From NCBI GenBank assembly GCA_947452785.1, contig CANGDZ010000023.1:1-46337 (forward strand): a stretch of DNA of 46,337 bases, given 5' to 3'. This DNA is from Comamonadaceae bacterium. Lineage in GTDB: Bacteria > Pseudomonadota > Gammaproteobacteria > Burkholderiales > Burkholderiaceae_C. Under the pieces are notes generated by a model that saw nothing but the letters and a program-made list of their open reading frames with translations, searched no databases and was not told the origin of the DNA. The position numbers were made by a program, and so were the translations under genes. Below are positions 35,562 through 43,898 of this stretch, one piece after another (position 1 is the first letter of the stretch; each line of letters opens with the position of its first letter).

Positions 35562-35636
35562 ATAAAAAAACCCACTGTGTTGCCACGTGGGTTTTTGACT
35601 TTAAACCGTCAACTCGCTTGCGCCAGCGTCAGATTA
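35562..35636 (-). repeat. dispersed repeat copy 2 with terminator, inverted
   Basis: On the minus strand the bases repeat the porin stop codon and its 3' region (copy 1 at 15797-15872) with two substitutions and one deleted base. No porin coding sequence precedes it. The stem (CCCAC-GTG / CAC-A-GTGGG, GCAA loop, seven T at 35564-35570) should still end transcription coming from fic. Confidence 0.93.
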
Positions 35637-35681
35637 GATGAACGTCAAGATGCTGCAAAGCCGGCGCACCGTGAAGACCCG

Positions 35682-36800
35682 TTAAGTCGCGCTGAGTTCG
35701 TAGCTGGTGCTTCGTCCGGCCGGTTCGGTTCGGTTCAGTACCCCACGCGCCACCAAATCGTTGATGTCTCGCAGCGCGGTGTCTGAAGAGCATTTGCTGC
35801 TCGCTGCCCATTTCTTATTGGTCAGCTTGCCTTCAAAGCCATCGAGCACGCGGTTGAGCACTTTGATTTGTCTTTCATTGAGCGGTGTACCCGCCCAATG
35901 ACGCCAGAAATTCGCTTTCACCAAAACACCCGAGAGAACCTGATCGGCCTCTTGAAGTGCGCGCAGCAAGCAAGCCAAAAACCAAGACAGCCATTCGGTG
36001 GCGTCCAGATTTCCCTTTTGTGTTTTCTCCAGCAAGGCGTAGTAATCCTTGCGCTCTTTTTGAATCTGGGCTGACAAGCTGTAAAAGCGTTGTGAGCTCT
36101 GATCGGCTCGGGCCAAAGCCATGTCGCCAATGGCACGCGCGATGCGGCCGTTGCCATCGTCAAAGGGGTGGATTGTGACAAACCATAAGTGTGCAAGACC
36201 CGCTTTAATCAAAGGGTCAACTTCTGCATACGTCTCATACCAAGCCAAGAAATCGGCCATCTCCGCGTCCAGTAAATGTGCGGGTGGCGCTTCGTAATGC
36301 ACTTTGCGTCGGTGCATGGGCCCGGACACCACTTGCATGGGGCCATCGGCATCATCACGCCAAAGCCCCACACGTACAGGTGACAAACCACTTCGCCCTG
36401 TTGGGAACAGTGCTGCGTGCCACGCTTTTAATCTTGGAGTGGTGAGTTGTGAAGCATGCAAACTGGTGGCATCCAAGATCATTTCCACAACACCGTCCAC
36501 ATGCTGATCGGCAGGCCTCAATGCGCCGATATCCACACCCAATTTTCTGGCAATTGACGAGCGCACGGTTTCGGTGTCCAGGTGTTCGCCTTCGATCTCG
36601 CTGGTTTTCAGTACGTCCGTAGTGAGTGCGACAAGCGTGGCTTGCGACTGCGAGTTCATCCCTTGATCGCGCATGCGGCCCATCAAATGCCCCAAGGTTT
36701 GATGCACTTGGCCCAACAAGGGAATGAGGCATTCGGCGTCGTAGCGCCAATGGGGCCAGTCGAGATTCTGCCAAACGTAGAAATTATCACCGCTATTCAT
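35682..36800 (-). CDS. Fic family protein (DUF4172/Fic), class II-like
   Basis: 372 residues. The Fic core motif is HPFDDGNGRIAR, with the catalytic His, phosphate-binding GNGR and Arg all present, so AMP transfer (or related NMP transfer) is likely. An N-terminal inhibitory-helix motif TSEIEG (pattern [S/T]xxxE[G/N], about residue 70) indicates a self-inhibited class II protein. The N-terminal DUF4172-type region and a C-terminal winged helix (LTNKKWAASSKCSSDTALRD) suggest DNA binding and autoregulation. Target unknown. Upstream lie two copies of a GC-flanked inverted element. Confidence 0.9.
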   Translation of the reverse strand: MNSGDNFYVWQNLDWPHWRYDAECLIPLLGQVHQTLGHLMGRMRDQGMNSQSQATLVALTTDVLKTSEIEGEHLDTETVRSSIARKLGVDIGALRPADQHVDGVVEMILDATSLHASQLTTPRLKAWHAALFPTGRSGLSPVRVGLWRDDADGPMQVVSGPMHRRKVHYEAPPAHLLDAEMADFLAWYETYAEVDPLIKAGLAHLWFVTIHPFDDGNGRIARAIGDMALARADQSSQRFYSLSAQIQKERKDYYALLEKTQKGNLDATEWLSWFLACLLRALQEADQVLSGVLVKANFWRHWAGTPLNERQIKVLNRVLDGFEGKLTNKKWAASSKCSSDTALRDINDLVARGVLNRTEPAGRSTSYELSAT

Positions 36801-36882
36801 GCGGCTATTAGACGGCCAATTCGCCGCGTAGTCAACTTAATCAACGTAACTTATGCGGTGAATATAGCGGTAATTCGCCGCA
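36801..36882. repeat. two copies of a 27-bp element upstream of fic
   Basis: Copies at 36801-36827 and 36855-36881 begin GCGG and end AATTCGCCGC. The second is an imperfect inverted repeat TGCGGTGAATA...TAATTCGCCGCA. They sit directly upstream of the fic start (36800), so they look like operator sites, possibly bound by the C-terminal winged helix of the Fic protein itself. Confidence 0.5.
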
Positions 36883-36943
36883 CAGGCGAGATTCGATACA
36901 AAACGAAGTGTTGATTCCAAATAATACGGTTTTATCCTTAAAA

Positions 36944-36972
36944 TTGACAAGCAGTAGTTTTTAAACTACAGT
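36944..36972 (+). promoter_or_regulatory. higBA promoter with embedded palindromic operator
   Basis: TTGACA (36944-36949), 17 bases, TACAGT (36967-36972). Between and over the boxes lies a perfect inverted repeat GTAGTTT-TT-AAACTAC (36954-36969), the expected place for HigA binding. The transcript would begin near 36979, just before the degenerate toxin frame. Confidence 0.65.
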
Positions 36973-36980
36973 CTATCTTG

Positions 36981-37286
36981 TTGTTCGATTTAAATCAAAC
37001 TTAAGAATTCATAAATTTGCGAGTGCGACTCAAAGATGAGCGGGCGCGTGTAATGGTCGCGTCCCGACTGGATCGACTCTCTTTTGGTCTTGCGGGTGAT
37101 GCAGAGCCCGTGGGTCAAGGCGTCAGTGAATTGCGTATTCACCACGGCCCTGGGTACTGCATCTACTTTCAAAAAAGGGGAAGCACAATCATCGCCTTGC
37201 TTTGCGGCGGTGACAAAAGCACGCAAGAGAAAGACATCAAGACTGCAAAACGCTTAGCGGAAGCATGGAGTGAATTAAATGGCTGA
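36981..37286 (+). pseudogene. HigB/RelE-like toxin with early in-frame stop
   Basis: From TTG 36981 the frame reads (M)FDLNQT, then TAA at 37002-37004, then EFINLRVRLKDERARV and on to LRIHHGPGYCIYFQKRG and LLCGGDKSTQEKDI, the standard HigB pattern. The stop falls where relatives have a Glu codon before Glu-Phe, so a single G-to-T change (GAA to TAA) would explain it. The usual Trp shortly after is Leu here. Reinitiation at TTG 37017 would give an 89-residue protein lacking the first strand. I read it as an inactivated mRNA-interferase toxin; restored function by reinitiation is possible but less likely. Confidence 0.7.
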
Positions 37287-37572
37287 AAAACTGACTAACT
37301 ATGAACCAGCTGAGGATCTAAATTCTGATGAAGCGATTGCCATTTTCATGGCTGAAGCGTTTCAGACAAATGACTCTGGCTATATCGCACATGCGTTGGG
37401 CGTTGTCGCACGTGCAAAAGGCATGGCCCAGATTGCAGTTCAAACCGGACTCTCTCGCGAGCAGCTTTACCGCTCTTTCAGCGCGAACGGCAACCCTACG
37501 CTGAAGACGACTTTGTCGGTCCTGAAGGCCTTGGGCGTCGAACTGACCACCAAGGTGCCGGTAGCGGCATAA
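37279..37572 (+). CDS. HigA-family antitoxin
   Basis: 97 residues, overlapping the toxin frame by 8 bases. Short N-terminal region (YEPAEDLNSDEAIAIFMAEAF) and a helix-turn-helix (GMAQIAVQTGLSREQLYRSF, then LSVLKALGVEL) of the addiction-module antidote class. It neutralises HigB and represses its own promoter, where the palindrome at 36954-36969 is the probable operator. Intact while its toxin is broken, which is the usual outcome because losing the antitoxin first would be harmful. Confidence 0.88.
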   Translation: MAEKLTNYEPAEDLNSDEAIAIFMAEAFQTNDSGYIAHALGVVARAKGMAQIAVQTGLSREQLYRSFSANGNPTLKTTLSVLKALGVELTTKVPVAA

Positions 37573-37582
37573 GAACTGAAGC

Positions 37583-38428
37583 TCAGGTATACCGCTTGCT
37601 GCGCAAATTGTTTTTCATATCGCGCAGCAGCGGTTGCAGTTTTTCGCCCATGCGCAGGGCCACGGTGGTGGCCAAAATATCGATGATCAACAAGTGCAGC
37701 AAGCGCGAGACCATGGGGCTGTATTTGTCGTAGCCCTCGGGGTGGTCGGCCGTCAGGTGAATGTGCCCGGCGCCGGCCAGAGGCGAGCCGCTGGCGGTGA
37801 TGACGATGGTGGTGGCACCGCGTTTGCGGGCAATGTCGCAGGCGTCCATCAGGTCACGCGTGCGGCCTGAGTTGGAGATGATCACCACGCAGTCGCCGGG
37901 GTGGAGCATGGAGGCGCTCATGACCTGCATGTGGCCGTCGCTGTAGGCGATGGTGTTCAGGCCCAGGCGAAAGAATTTGTGCTGCGCGTCTTGCGCCACG
38001 ATGCCGGAGTTGCCCACACCATAGAACTCGATGCGGCGGTTGGAGATTTGCGTATCGACCAGGGCCTTGACGGCGTGTTCCAGCGCAAAAAAGCTGGCGT
38101 CGTTGCGGTATTTCAAAAAAGCCGCAACCGTGTTGTCAATCACTTTGACGGCCACGTCGCTGGTCTTGTCGTCCACGTCCACGCTGCGGTGAATAAAGGG
38201 CACGCCTTCGCTCACACTGCCGGCCAGTTTGAGTTTGAAGTCTGACAGACCATCGTAGCCCATGCTGCGACAAAAGCGCACCACAGTGGGTTTGCTCACG
38301 TGCGAGCGGTCTGCCAGTTCGGTGACGGGCAGTTTGGCAAAAGCACGTGGATCGGCCAAGACCAGTTTGCCCACCCTTTGTTCAGCCGGGGCCAGTGAGG
38401 GCAATGACGCCTTGATTCGATCCAACAT
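37583..38428 (-). CDS. hexR: HexR-type RpiR family regulator
   Basis: 281 residues. N-terminal RpiR helix-turn-helix (VTELADRSHVSKPTVVRFCR, MGYDGLSDFKLKLA) and C-terminal sugar-isomerase (SIS) domain (IEFYGVGNSGIVAQDAQHKF, DCVVIISNSGRTRDLMDAC). HexR senses 2-keto-3-deoxy-6-phosphogluconate and represses zwf and Entner-Doudoroff genes. It lies 18 bp downstream of zwf on the same strand, so the two are probably one transcript and the repressor would control itself. Confidence 0.9.
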   Translation of the reverse strand: MLDRIKASLPSLAPAEQRVGKLVLADPRAFAKLPVTELADRSHVSKPTVVRFCRSMGYDGLSDFKLKLAGSVSEGVPFIHRSVDVDDKTSDVAVKVIDNTVAAFLKYRNDASFFALEHAVKALVDTQISNRRIEFYGVGNSGIVAQDAQHKFFRLGLNTIAYSDGHMQVMSASMLHPGDCVVIISNSGRTRDLMDACDIARKRGATTIVITASGSPLAGAGHIHLTADHPEGYDKYSPMVSRLLHLLIIDILATTVALRMGEKLQPLLRDMKNNLRSKRYT

Positions 38429-38446
38429 GCGGTGTCTCCAGAAAAA

Positions 38447-39910
38447 TCAGGTCTCTTCGCTCCAGCAAAAACTGTCGCGGGCAATCATGGCGCTCGAGGC
38501 GCTGGGCCCCCAGGTGCCCGCGGCATAGGGGCGCGGGCCCATGGTGTCCAGTTGCCAGTGGTTCAAAATGGGTTCGACCCAGCGCCAGGCTTCTTCTTGT
38601 TCGTCGCTGCGCACAAACAGGTTCAGGCGGCCATCCAGCACGTCGAGCAGCAAGCGCTCGTAGGCGCCAACGCGATGGCTGCCAAAGCGTTTGTCAAAGT
38701 CCAGATCCAAATGCACCGGGCTGAGCGTATTGCCCAAGCCGCCTTGGCTGCGTTTGCTTTGTCCCTGCGCCAGCAGGTGTAGCTCCAACCCGTCTTTGGG
38801 TTGCAGGTGAATCACCAGCGAATTGGCTTGGCCCATGGGGCTGTTGTAAATGGCGTGAGGCGTCGGTCGGAAATTGATTTCAATGTGCGCCTCGCTCGAT
38901 GCCATACGCTTGCCTGTGCGGATGTAAAACGGCACGCCGGCCCAGCGCCAGTTGGCGATCTCGGTGCGCAGGGCGACAAAGGTTTCGGTGCTGCTGCTGG
39001 GGCTGACGCCCTTTTCTTCGAGGTAACCGGGCACGGCTTGGCCGTCCACATTGCCCGCGCTGTATTGGCCGCGGATCACGTGTTGGCTCAGGGTCTCAGG
39101 CGTCCAGCGTTTGAGGGAACGCAGCACTTTGAGTTTTTCATCGCGAATCGCATCGGCATGGGCATTGATGGGCGGCTCCATGGCGATGGCGCACAGCAGT
39201 TGCAGCGCATGGTTTTGCACCATGTCGCGCAGCGCGCCGGTGGTTTCGTAAAAGCCACCGCGTTTTTCCACGCCCAGTTCTTCGGCAATGGTGATCTGGA
39301 TGTTGGCGATGTGCTCGCGGCGCCACAAGGGCTCGAACAAGGCATTGCCAAAGCGCATGGCAAACAGGTTTTGCACCGCCGGTTTACCCAGGTAATGGTC
39401 GATGCGAAAGATCTGCTGTTCCTTAAAGACCTTGCCCACGGCTTCGTTGATGGCGCGGTTGGAAGCCAAGTCGTGGCCTAGTGGTTTTTCCAGCACGATG
39501 CGGGTTTTGGGCGTGTTCAGGCCGTTGGCGGCGAGTTGCTCACACACCGTGGTGAACAGACTGGGCGCGGTGGACAGGTACATCACCACAGAGTCAGTTT
39601 CGCGTTCAGCCAAGCGCGCTTTCAAGGCGGCATAGGCTTCGGGCTTGGACAGATCCATGCTGACGTAGCACAATAGGTCGGCAAAGCGGGCAAACTCTTC
39701 GCTGTTGGGGCGTTTGGCACCATCGACTTGCTCAAAGCGGGTCTGAATTTGCTGGCGGTATTGGGCGTCGGTCAGGTTGTCACGACCTACGCCAATGATG
39801 CGACCGCCCTCGGGCAGCGAGCCGTGGCGGTAGGCCTGGAACAAGGCGGGCATGAGTTTGCGCCACACCAGATCGCCGGTGCCGCCGAAGAATACGAGAT
39901 CAAAAGCCAT
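38447..39910 (-). CDS. zwf: glucose-6-phosphate 1-dehydrogenase
   Basis: 487 residues. Oxidises glucose 6-phosphate to 6-phosphogluconolactone with NADP or NAD. Nucleotide-binding GGTGDLVWRKLMPAL at the N-terminus, EKPLGHDLASN, and the active-site RIDHYLGKPAVQN with the substrate Lys and His. Full length for the family; cytoplasmic. First gene of the zwf-hexR unit and divergent from tal. Confidence 0.97.
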   Translation of the reverse strand: MAFDLVFFGGTGDLVWRKLMPALFQAYRHGSLPEGGRIIGVGRDNLTDAQYRQQIQTRFEQVDGAKRPNSEEFARFADLLCYVSMDLSKPEAYAALKARLAERETDSVVMYLSTAPSLFTTVCEQLAANGLNTPKTRIVLEKPLGHDLASNRAINEAVGKVFKEQQIFRIDHYLGKPAVQNLFAMRFGNALFEPLWRREHIANIQITIAEELGVEKRGGFYETTGALRDMVQNHALQLLCAIAMEPPINAHADAIRDEKLKVLRSLKRWTPETLSQHVIRGQYSAGNVDGQAVPGYLEEKGVSPSSSTETFVALRTEIANWRWAGVPFYIRTGKRMASSEAHIEINFRPTPHAIYNSPMGQANSLVIHLQPKDGLELHLLAQGQSKRSQGGLGNTLSPVHLDLDFDKRFGSHRVGAYERLLLDVLDGRLNLFVRSDEQEEAWRWVEPILNHWQLDTMGPRPYAAGTWGPSASSAMIARDSFCWSEET

Positions 39911-39920
39911 GATGTTTCTG

Positions 39921-39968
39921 AGTTACACGAAAATTTGATTTGTAATGTAACTTTGTTTCATTGATAAT
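39921..39968. promoter_or_regulatory. zwf-tal divergent promoter region with inverted repeat
   Basis: Towards tal: TTGTAA (39940-39945), 17 bases, GATAAT (39963-39968). An inverted pair AGTTACA (39921-39927) and TGTAACT (39946-39952) with an 18-base spacer brackets the -35 region, and further TGTAAT lies between. TGTAA/TTACA half-sites recall HexR boxes described in gammaproteobacteria, but the arrangement differs, so HexR binding is a guess. Confidence 0.4.
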
Positions 39969-39994
39969 TCAAGCCTCATTTCAATAAAAATGCC

Positions 39995-40942
39995 ATGAAC
40001 CAACTCGACGCCCTCAAAAAATTCACCACCGTGGTGGCCGACACCGGTGATTTCAAGCAGCTGGCGCAGTTTCAGCCGCAAGACGCGACGACGAATCCGT
40101 CGTTGATCTTGAAGGCGGTGCAAAAGCCCGAATACGCACCCTTGCTGAGCGAGGCGGTGGCCACGCACCGGGGCGCGCCGCTCGATGAGGTGATGGACCA
40201 TTTGCTGGTGCGCTTTGGTTGCGAGATTTTGAAAACCATTCCGGGCCGTGTCTCCACTGAAGTGGACGCGCGTTTGAGCTTTGACACCGCCGCCACCTTG
40301 GCCCGCGCACGGCGCATCATGGGCTTGTACGAAGCGCAAGGCATTACGCGCCAACGCGTGTTGATCAAAGTAGCCGCGACTTGGGAGGGCATTCAAGCCG
40401 CCGCCGAGTTGGAGCGCGAGGGCATTCACACCAACCTGACCTTGCTGTTTGCCTTTTGCCAAGCGGTGGCCTGTGGTCAAGCCCAGGTGCAGTTGATCTC
40501 GCCGTTTGTCGGCCGCATTTACGACTGGCACAAGAAAAACGCAGGCGCGGCCTGGGACGAGGCGGCGCAATCGGGCGCCAACGATCCGGGCGTGTGTTCG
40601 GTGCGTGCGATTTTCAACCACTACAAAAAACACGGCATTCGCACCGAGGTCATGGGCGCTTCGTTTCGCAACGTCGGGCAGATCACCGCGCTGGCGGGTT
40701 GCGACCTGTTGACCATCAGCCCGGATTTACTGGTGCAACTGGCTGCCACAGAGGCGCCGCTGCACGCCGCGCTGGATGCTCAAGCCGCGCAGGCGCTGGA
40801 CTTGCCGGTTGTGGCCTACAACGAAGCATCGTTCCGCCTGGCGCTGAATGAAGACGCCATGGCTACCGAAAAACTCGCCGAAGGCATTCGCGCTTTCTGC
40901 GCCGATGCGGTGAAACTTGAAGAGCTGATGAAGAAAGCCTGA
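39995..40942 (+). CDS. tal: transaldolase
   Basis: 315 residues. Pentose-phosphate enzyme moving a dihydroxyacetone unit between sugar phosphates. TalB-type: [24 protein letters not shown], and the Schiff-base lysine in [11 protein letters not shown] (about residue 130). [14 protein letters not shown] is also conserved. Cytoplasmic. Followed after one base by pgi, so the two form an operon divergent from zwf. Confidence 0.96.
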   Translation: MNQLDALKKFTTVVADTGDFKQLAQFQPQDATTNPSLILKAVQKPEYAPLLSEAVATHRGAPLDEVMDHLLVRFGCEILKTIPGRVSTEVDARLSFDTAATLARARRIMGLYEAQGITRQRVLIKVAATWEGIQAAAELEREGIHTNLTLLFAFCQAVACGQAQVQLISPFVGRIYDWHKKNAGAAWDEAAQSGANDPGVCSVRAIFNHYKKHGIRTEVMGASFRNVGQITALAGCDLLTISPDLLVQLAATEAPLHAALDAQAAQALDLPVVAYNEASFRLALNEDAMATEKLAEGIRAFCADAVKLEELMKKA

Positions 40943-40943
40943 A

Positions 40944-42476
40944 ATGCGCTGTGATCAAACCGCTGCCTGGAAGCTCCTGCAACGCAATGCCCAAGCCTTT
41001 GCGGGCTTTGATCTGCGCAACGCGTTCGCCGCGGACGCGGGCCGTGCAGCGGCGTTCAGCCAGTCAACGCCCTATGTGTTTGCCGACCTGTCGAAAAACC
41101 ATGTGGACGCGGCGACCGAAGCGCTGCTGCAAGAACTGGCGCAGCAGACGGGTTTGGCTGCGCACCGTGACGCCATGTTCCGCGGTGAGCACATCAATGT
41201 GAGCGAAGACCGCGCCGTGATGCACTGGCTACTGCGCCAACCGGCTGGCAGCTTGAGTGGCAAATTAGCAGCGCCTTTGGCGCAGGTGCACGAAACCTTG
41301 AACGCCATGCTGCATTACGCCGAGCAGGTGCGCGCCGATGACCAGATCACCGATGTGGTGAACATCGGCATTGGCGGCTCGGATCTGGGCCCGCAAATGG
41401 CGGTGTTGGCGCTGCAAGACTTTGCGTTGACGGGCAAGCGATTTCACTTTGTCTCCAACGTCGATGGCCATGAACTGGCCGGCGTGCTCAAGGGTTTGAA
41501 GGCCGAGCACACTTTGTTTTTGATTGCCTCCAAAACCTTCACCACCATCGAGACCATGACCAACGCCCATTCGGCCTTGCAGTGGTTCAAGGCGCAAGGC
41601 GGCAGTGATGTGGCGCGCCACTTTGCGGCGCTGACCACCAACGTGGCCGCAGCGGCCGCGTTCGGCATCAGCACCACCTTTGGCTTTTGGGATTGGGTGG
41701 GCGGGCGCTATTCCCTGTGGTCGGCCATCGGCTTGCCGGTGGCGATCGCCATTGGCGCGGCGGGTTTCAAAGACTTGTTGGCTGGGGCGCACGCCATGGA
41801 CCAGCATTTTCAGACCACGCCGCTGGCGCAGAACCTGCCGGTGCGGCTCGGTTTGCTCGACGTCTGGTACCGCAACTTTTTGCACTACACCAGTCGTTCC
41901 ATCGCGCCGTATCACAGTGCCTTGCGCCGTGTGCCCGCGTATTTGCAGCAGCTGGAGATGGAGAGCAACGGCAAGCGCGTGGACCGCAATGGCCAGGCGC
42001 TGACCTACGGCACCTCACCCGTGCTGTGGGGCGAGCCGGGCACCAACGGCCAACACGCCTATTTTCAAATGCTGCACCAAGGCAGCGATATCGTGCCGAT
42101 GGAATTCATCGCCGTGAAAAAGCCCACGCACAGCCTCAAAGACCACCACGAACTGCTGCTGGCCAATGTGATCGCGCAGGCGCAGGCGTTGATGATGGGC
42201 AAAGACGATGCCGGCGGGCACAAGCATTTCACCGGCAACCGGCCCAGCACTTTTTTGCTGCTCGATGAACTCACGCCCGCCAGCCTGGGCGCGCTGATCG
42301 CCTTGCAAGAACACCGCGTGTTTGTCAGCGGCGCGGTCTGGGGCATCAACAGCTTTGACCAATGGGGCGTGGAGCTGGGCAAGGTGCTGGCCAAAGACAT
42401 CCATGCCCGCATCCTGTCCGGCGACGCCTCCGGTCTGGACGCATCGACGGCCGGTTTATTGAACCGGGTGCGCTGA
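40944..42476 (+). CDS. pgi: glucose-6-phosphate isomerase
   Basis: 510 residues. Interconverts glucose 6-phosphate and fructose 6-phosphate. Signatures: NIGIGGSDLGPQM, GGRYSLWSAIGLP, HQGSDIVPMEFIA with the catalytic His, and FDQWGVELGKVLAK near the C-terminus. Start ATG is one base after the tal stop, implying translational coupling. Supplies the link between glycolysis/gluconeogenesis and the zwf branch encoded next to it. Confidence 0.97.
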   Translation: MRCDQTAAWKLLQRNAQAFAGFDLRNAFAADAGRAAAFSQSTPYVFADLSKNHVDAATEALLQELAQQTGLAAHRDAMFRGEHINVSEDRAVMHWLLRQPAGSLSGKLAAPLAQVHETLNAMLHYAEQVRADDQITDVVNIGIGGSDLGPQMAVLALQDFALTGKRFHFVSNVDGHELAGVLKGLKAEHTLFLIASKTFTTIETMTNAHSALQWFKAQGGSDVARHFAALTTNVAAAAAFGISTTFGFWDWVGGRYSLWSAIGLPVAIAIGAAGFKDLLAGAHAMDQHFQTTPLAQNLPVRLGLLDVWYRNFLHYTSRSIAPYHSALRRVPAYLQQLEMESNGKRVDRNGQALTYGTSPVLWGEPGTNGQHAYFQMLHQGSDIVPMEFIAVKKPTHSLKDHHELLLANVIAQAQALMMGKDDAGGHKHFTGNRPSTFLLLDELTPASLGALIALQEHRVFVSGAVWGINSFDQWGVELGKVLAKDIHARILSGDASGLDASTAGLLNRVR

Positions 42477-42481
42477 ACGCT

Positions 42482-43450
42482 TTAATGCTTGTGGGTGCTG
42501 TGGTCGTGCGAGGCCGGCGCCGTGGGGGCTGCTGTGGACACGGGTGCTGAAGCTGACACCACGTTCACGGTACCGCGCATGCCCGCTTCGTAGTGGCCTG
42601 GAATCAGGCAAGCCATTTGCAACTTCTGCGCTTGGGCAAAGCGCACCACCAACTCGCCCTTTTGGCCTGGTGCCACCGTGATGGCGGCGCCACTGCCGTG
42701 GCTGTGTCCTGCCTCGTGTCCTGCCCCTTGCTGCATGGCCTGGGCATGCAGGCGAATCTCTTCATCGCTGCCCAAGACCATTTCGTGCGTGGCCTGGCCT
42801 GCGTTGTGAATGACAAAGCGCACCGTCTCGCCCGCTTGTACTTCGATCTGCGAAGGCGTAAAGCGCATCTGGTCGTCCATGCGCAGCGCGATGCTGCGGC
42901 TCACCACCTGAGCTAGCAAGGGCGTTGGTTCGTGGTCGCCATGACCGAGCGCGTTCGTCTCTGCGTGGCTGTGTTCGGTGGCCGCCCATTCAGGGCGCTG
43001 CTCCAGCCATTGCCAGGCGCTCCAGCTGCCGGCAGATACCAACGCGCCCAGCAACAGCACATAGACCGTGGTCGTGCGTTGCCATGCGCGCGGGGCGCTG
43101 AAAGCCAAGGCCAAGACCGAAACGAAGAAACCCAAAGGCACCACCCAGCTGCTGCGCGCAGGCGAGTCTGGGAAATGCTGCAAACCGCCGGTGAAAAAGC
43201 CCAGGCCAATCGACAGCAACGAGCCCCAAGCCAGTGTTCGCAGCAAGCTGATCTGCGGTTGATCGGTATTGTTGCCGGCCATGCGGTGCTCCAGCACTGC
43301 GCCGATGACGAACAAGACCATGCCGATGGCGGCTGTCCACAGTGAGCGTTGCCCGCTGAAAAAGCCGTGATTCACCGCGCCCGAAATAAAGCTGATGCCC
43401 GAGTAGCGCAGCAGCATGGCGCCGTGTTGAAGTGGAAAAGATGAAGTCAT
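42482..43450 (-). CDS. membrane-anchored cupredoxin fusion protein
   Basis: 322 residues from ATG 43450 (GGAA five bases upstream); ATG 43456 is an alternative. Four predicted membrane helices in the first ~135 residues (ISFISGAVNHGFFSG; LWTAAIGMVLFVIGAVL; LAWGSLLSIGLGFFTGGL; VYVLLLGALVSAGSW), then a periplasmic cupredoxin domain with type 1 copper ligands: His in THEMVL and Cys, His and Met in the spaced C-LIPG-H-YEAG-M motif. His-rich loops (GHEAGHSHG) and tail (HDHSTHKH) could bind more metal. Probably copper handling or electron transfer in the periplasm; no characterised equivalent is recognised. Confidence 0.75.
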   Translation of the reverse strand: MTSSFPLQHGAMLLRYSGISFISGAVNHGFFSGQRSLWTAAIGMVLFVIGAVLEHRMAGNNTDQPQISLLRTLAWGSLLSIGLGFFTGGLQHFPDSPARSSWVVPLGFFVSVLALAFSAPRAWQRTTTVYVLLLGALVSAGSWSAWQWLEQRPEWAATEHSHAETNALGHGDHEPTPLLAQVVSRSIALRMDDQMRFTPSQIEVQAGETVRFVIHNAGQATHEMVLGSDEEIRLHAQAMQQGAGHEAGHSHGSGAAITVAPGQKGELVVRFAQAQKLQMACLIPGHYEAGMRGTVNVVSASAPVSTAAPTAPASHDHSTHKH

Positions 43451-43526
43451 GAACATTCCATGCGCCCAAAGAGTAGGCGCGAAACAAAGAAGCCTCAAGA
43501 GTGAGGAACAAAGTGGCCAGGAAGGT

Positions 43527-43898
43527 TCAGGCTATGGGTGGGCGCAGGCCCGGCCTTGAGCTGAGACTGGTGCCATGCGTCCAGGCGTTCACAGGCGCAG
43601 CGCTGGGCAGCGGCTGCGCCAGCATCGGCACATACATGCCCAGGCCCACAGCGCAGCAATGGTGGCAGTTGTCCAGTGTTGCGCAAGTGCCCGATGATGG
43701 TTGGGATGAATCCACTGCATCAAGCTTGGGCGAAGTTTCCGTACTGGCATCAGCTTGATGGTCGTGACAAGCAGGCAGTGCATGTTGGGTAGGGGCTGCA
43801 ACGACCGGCCCATGATGAGGTATCGGAAAGGCGAAGGCCGAGCTCAGCTTGAGCAGCACAGTCAAAATCAAAAAAACAGAAATTCGACGCAAATTCAT
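43527..43898 (-). CDS. small exported Cys/His-rich protein (CopL/DUF2946-like)
   Basis: 123 residues. An N-terminal signal peptide (RISVFLILTVLLKLSSAFA) is followed by a short mature part with metal-binding-type clusters: HHGP, PACHDHQ and NCHHCCAVGL. Similar small proteins accompany copper resistance genes and may bind copper in the periplasm; this identification is by pattern only. The start overlaps the hepT stop (ATGA), and the cupredoxin fusion gene follows 76 bp downstream on the same strand, so all may be co-transcribed. Confidence 0.6.
   Translation of the reverse strand: MNLRRISVFLILTVLLKLSSAFAFPIPHHGPVVAAPTQHALPACHDHQADASTETSPKLDAVDSSQPSSGTCATLDNCHHCCAVGLGMYVPMLAQPLPSAAPVNAWTHGTSLSSRPGLRPPIA

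Noticed and set aside
35637..35681. Porin C-terminus upstream of repeat copy 2
   Set aside because: The frame ending at the repeated TAA reads LTFI with no beta-strand porin sequence before it, so only the 3' non-coding part is shared.
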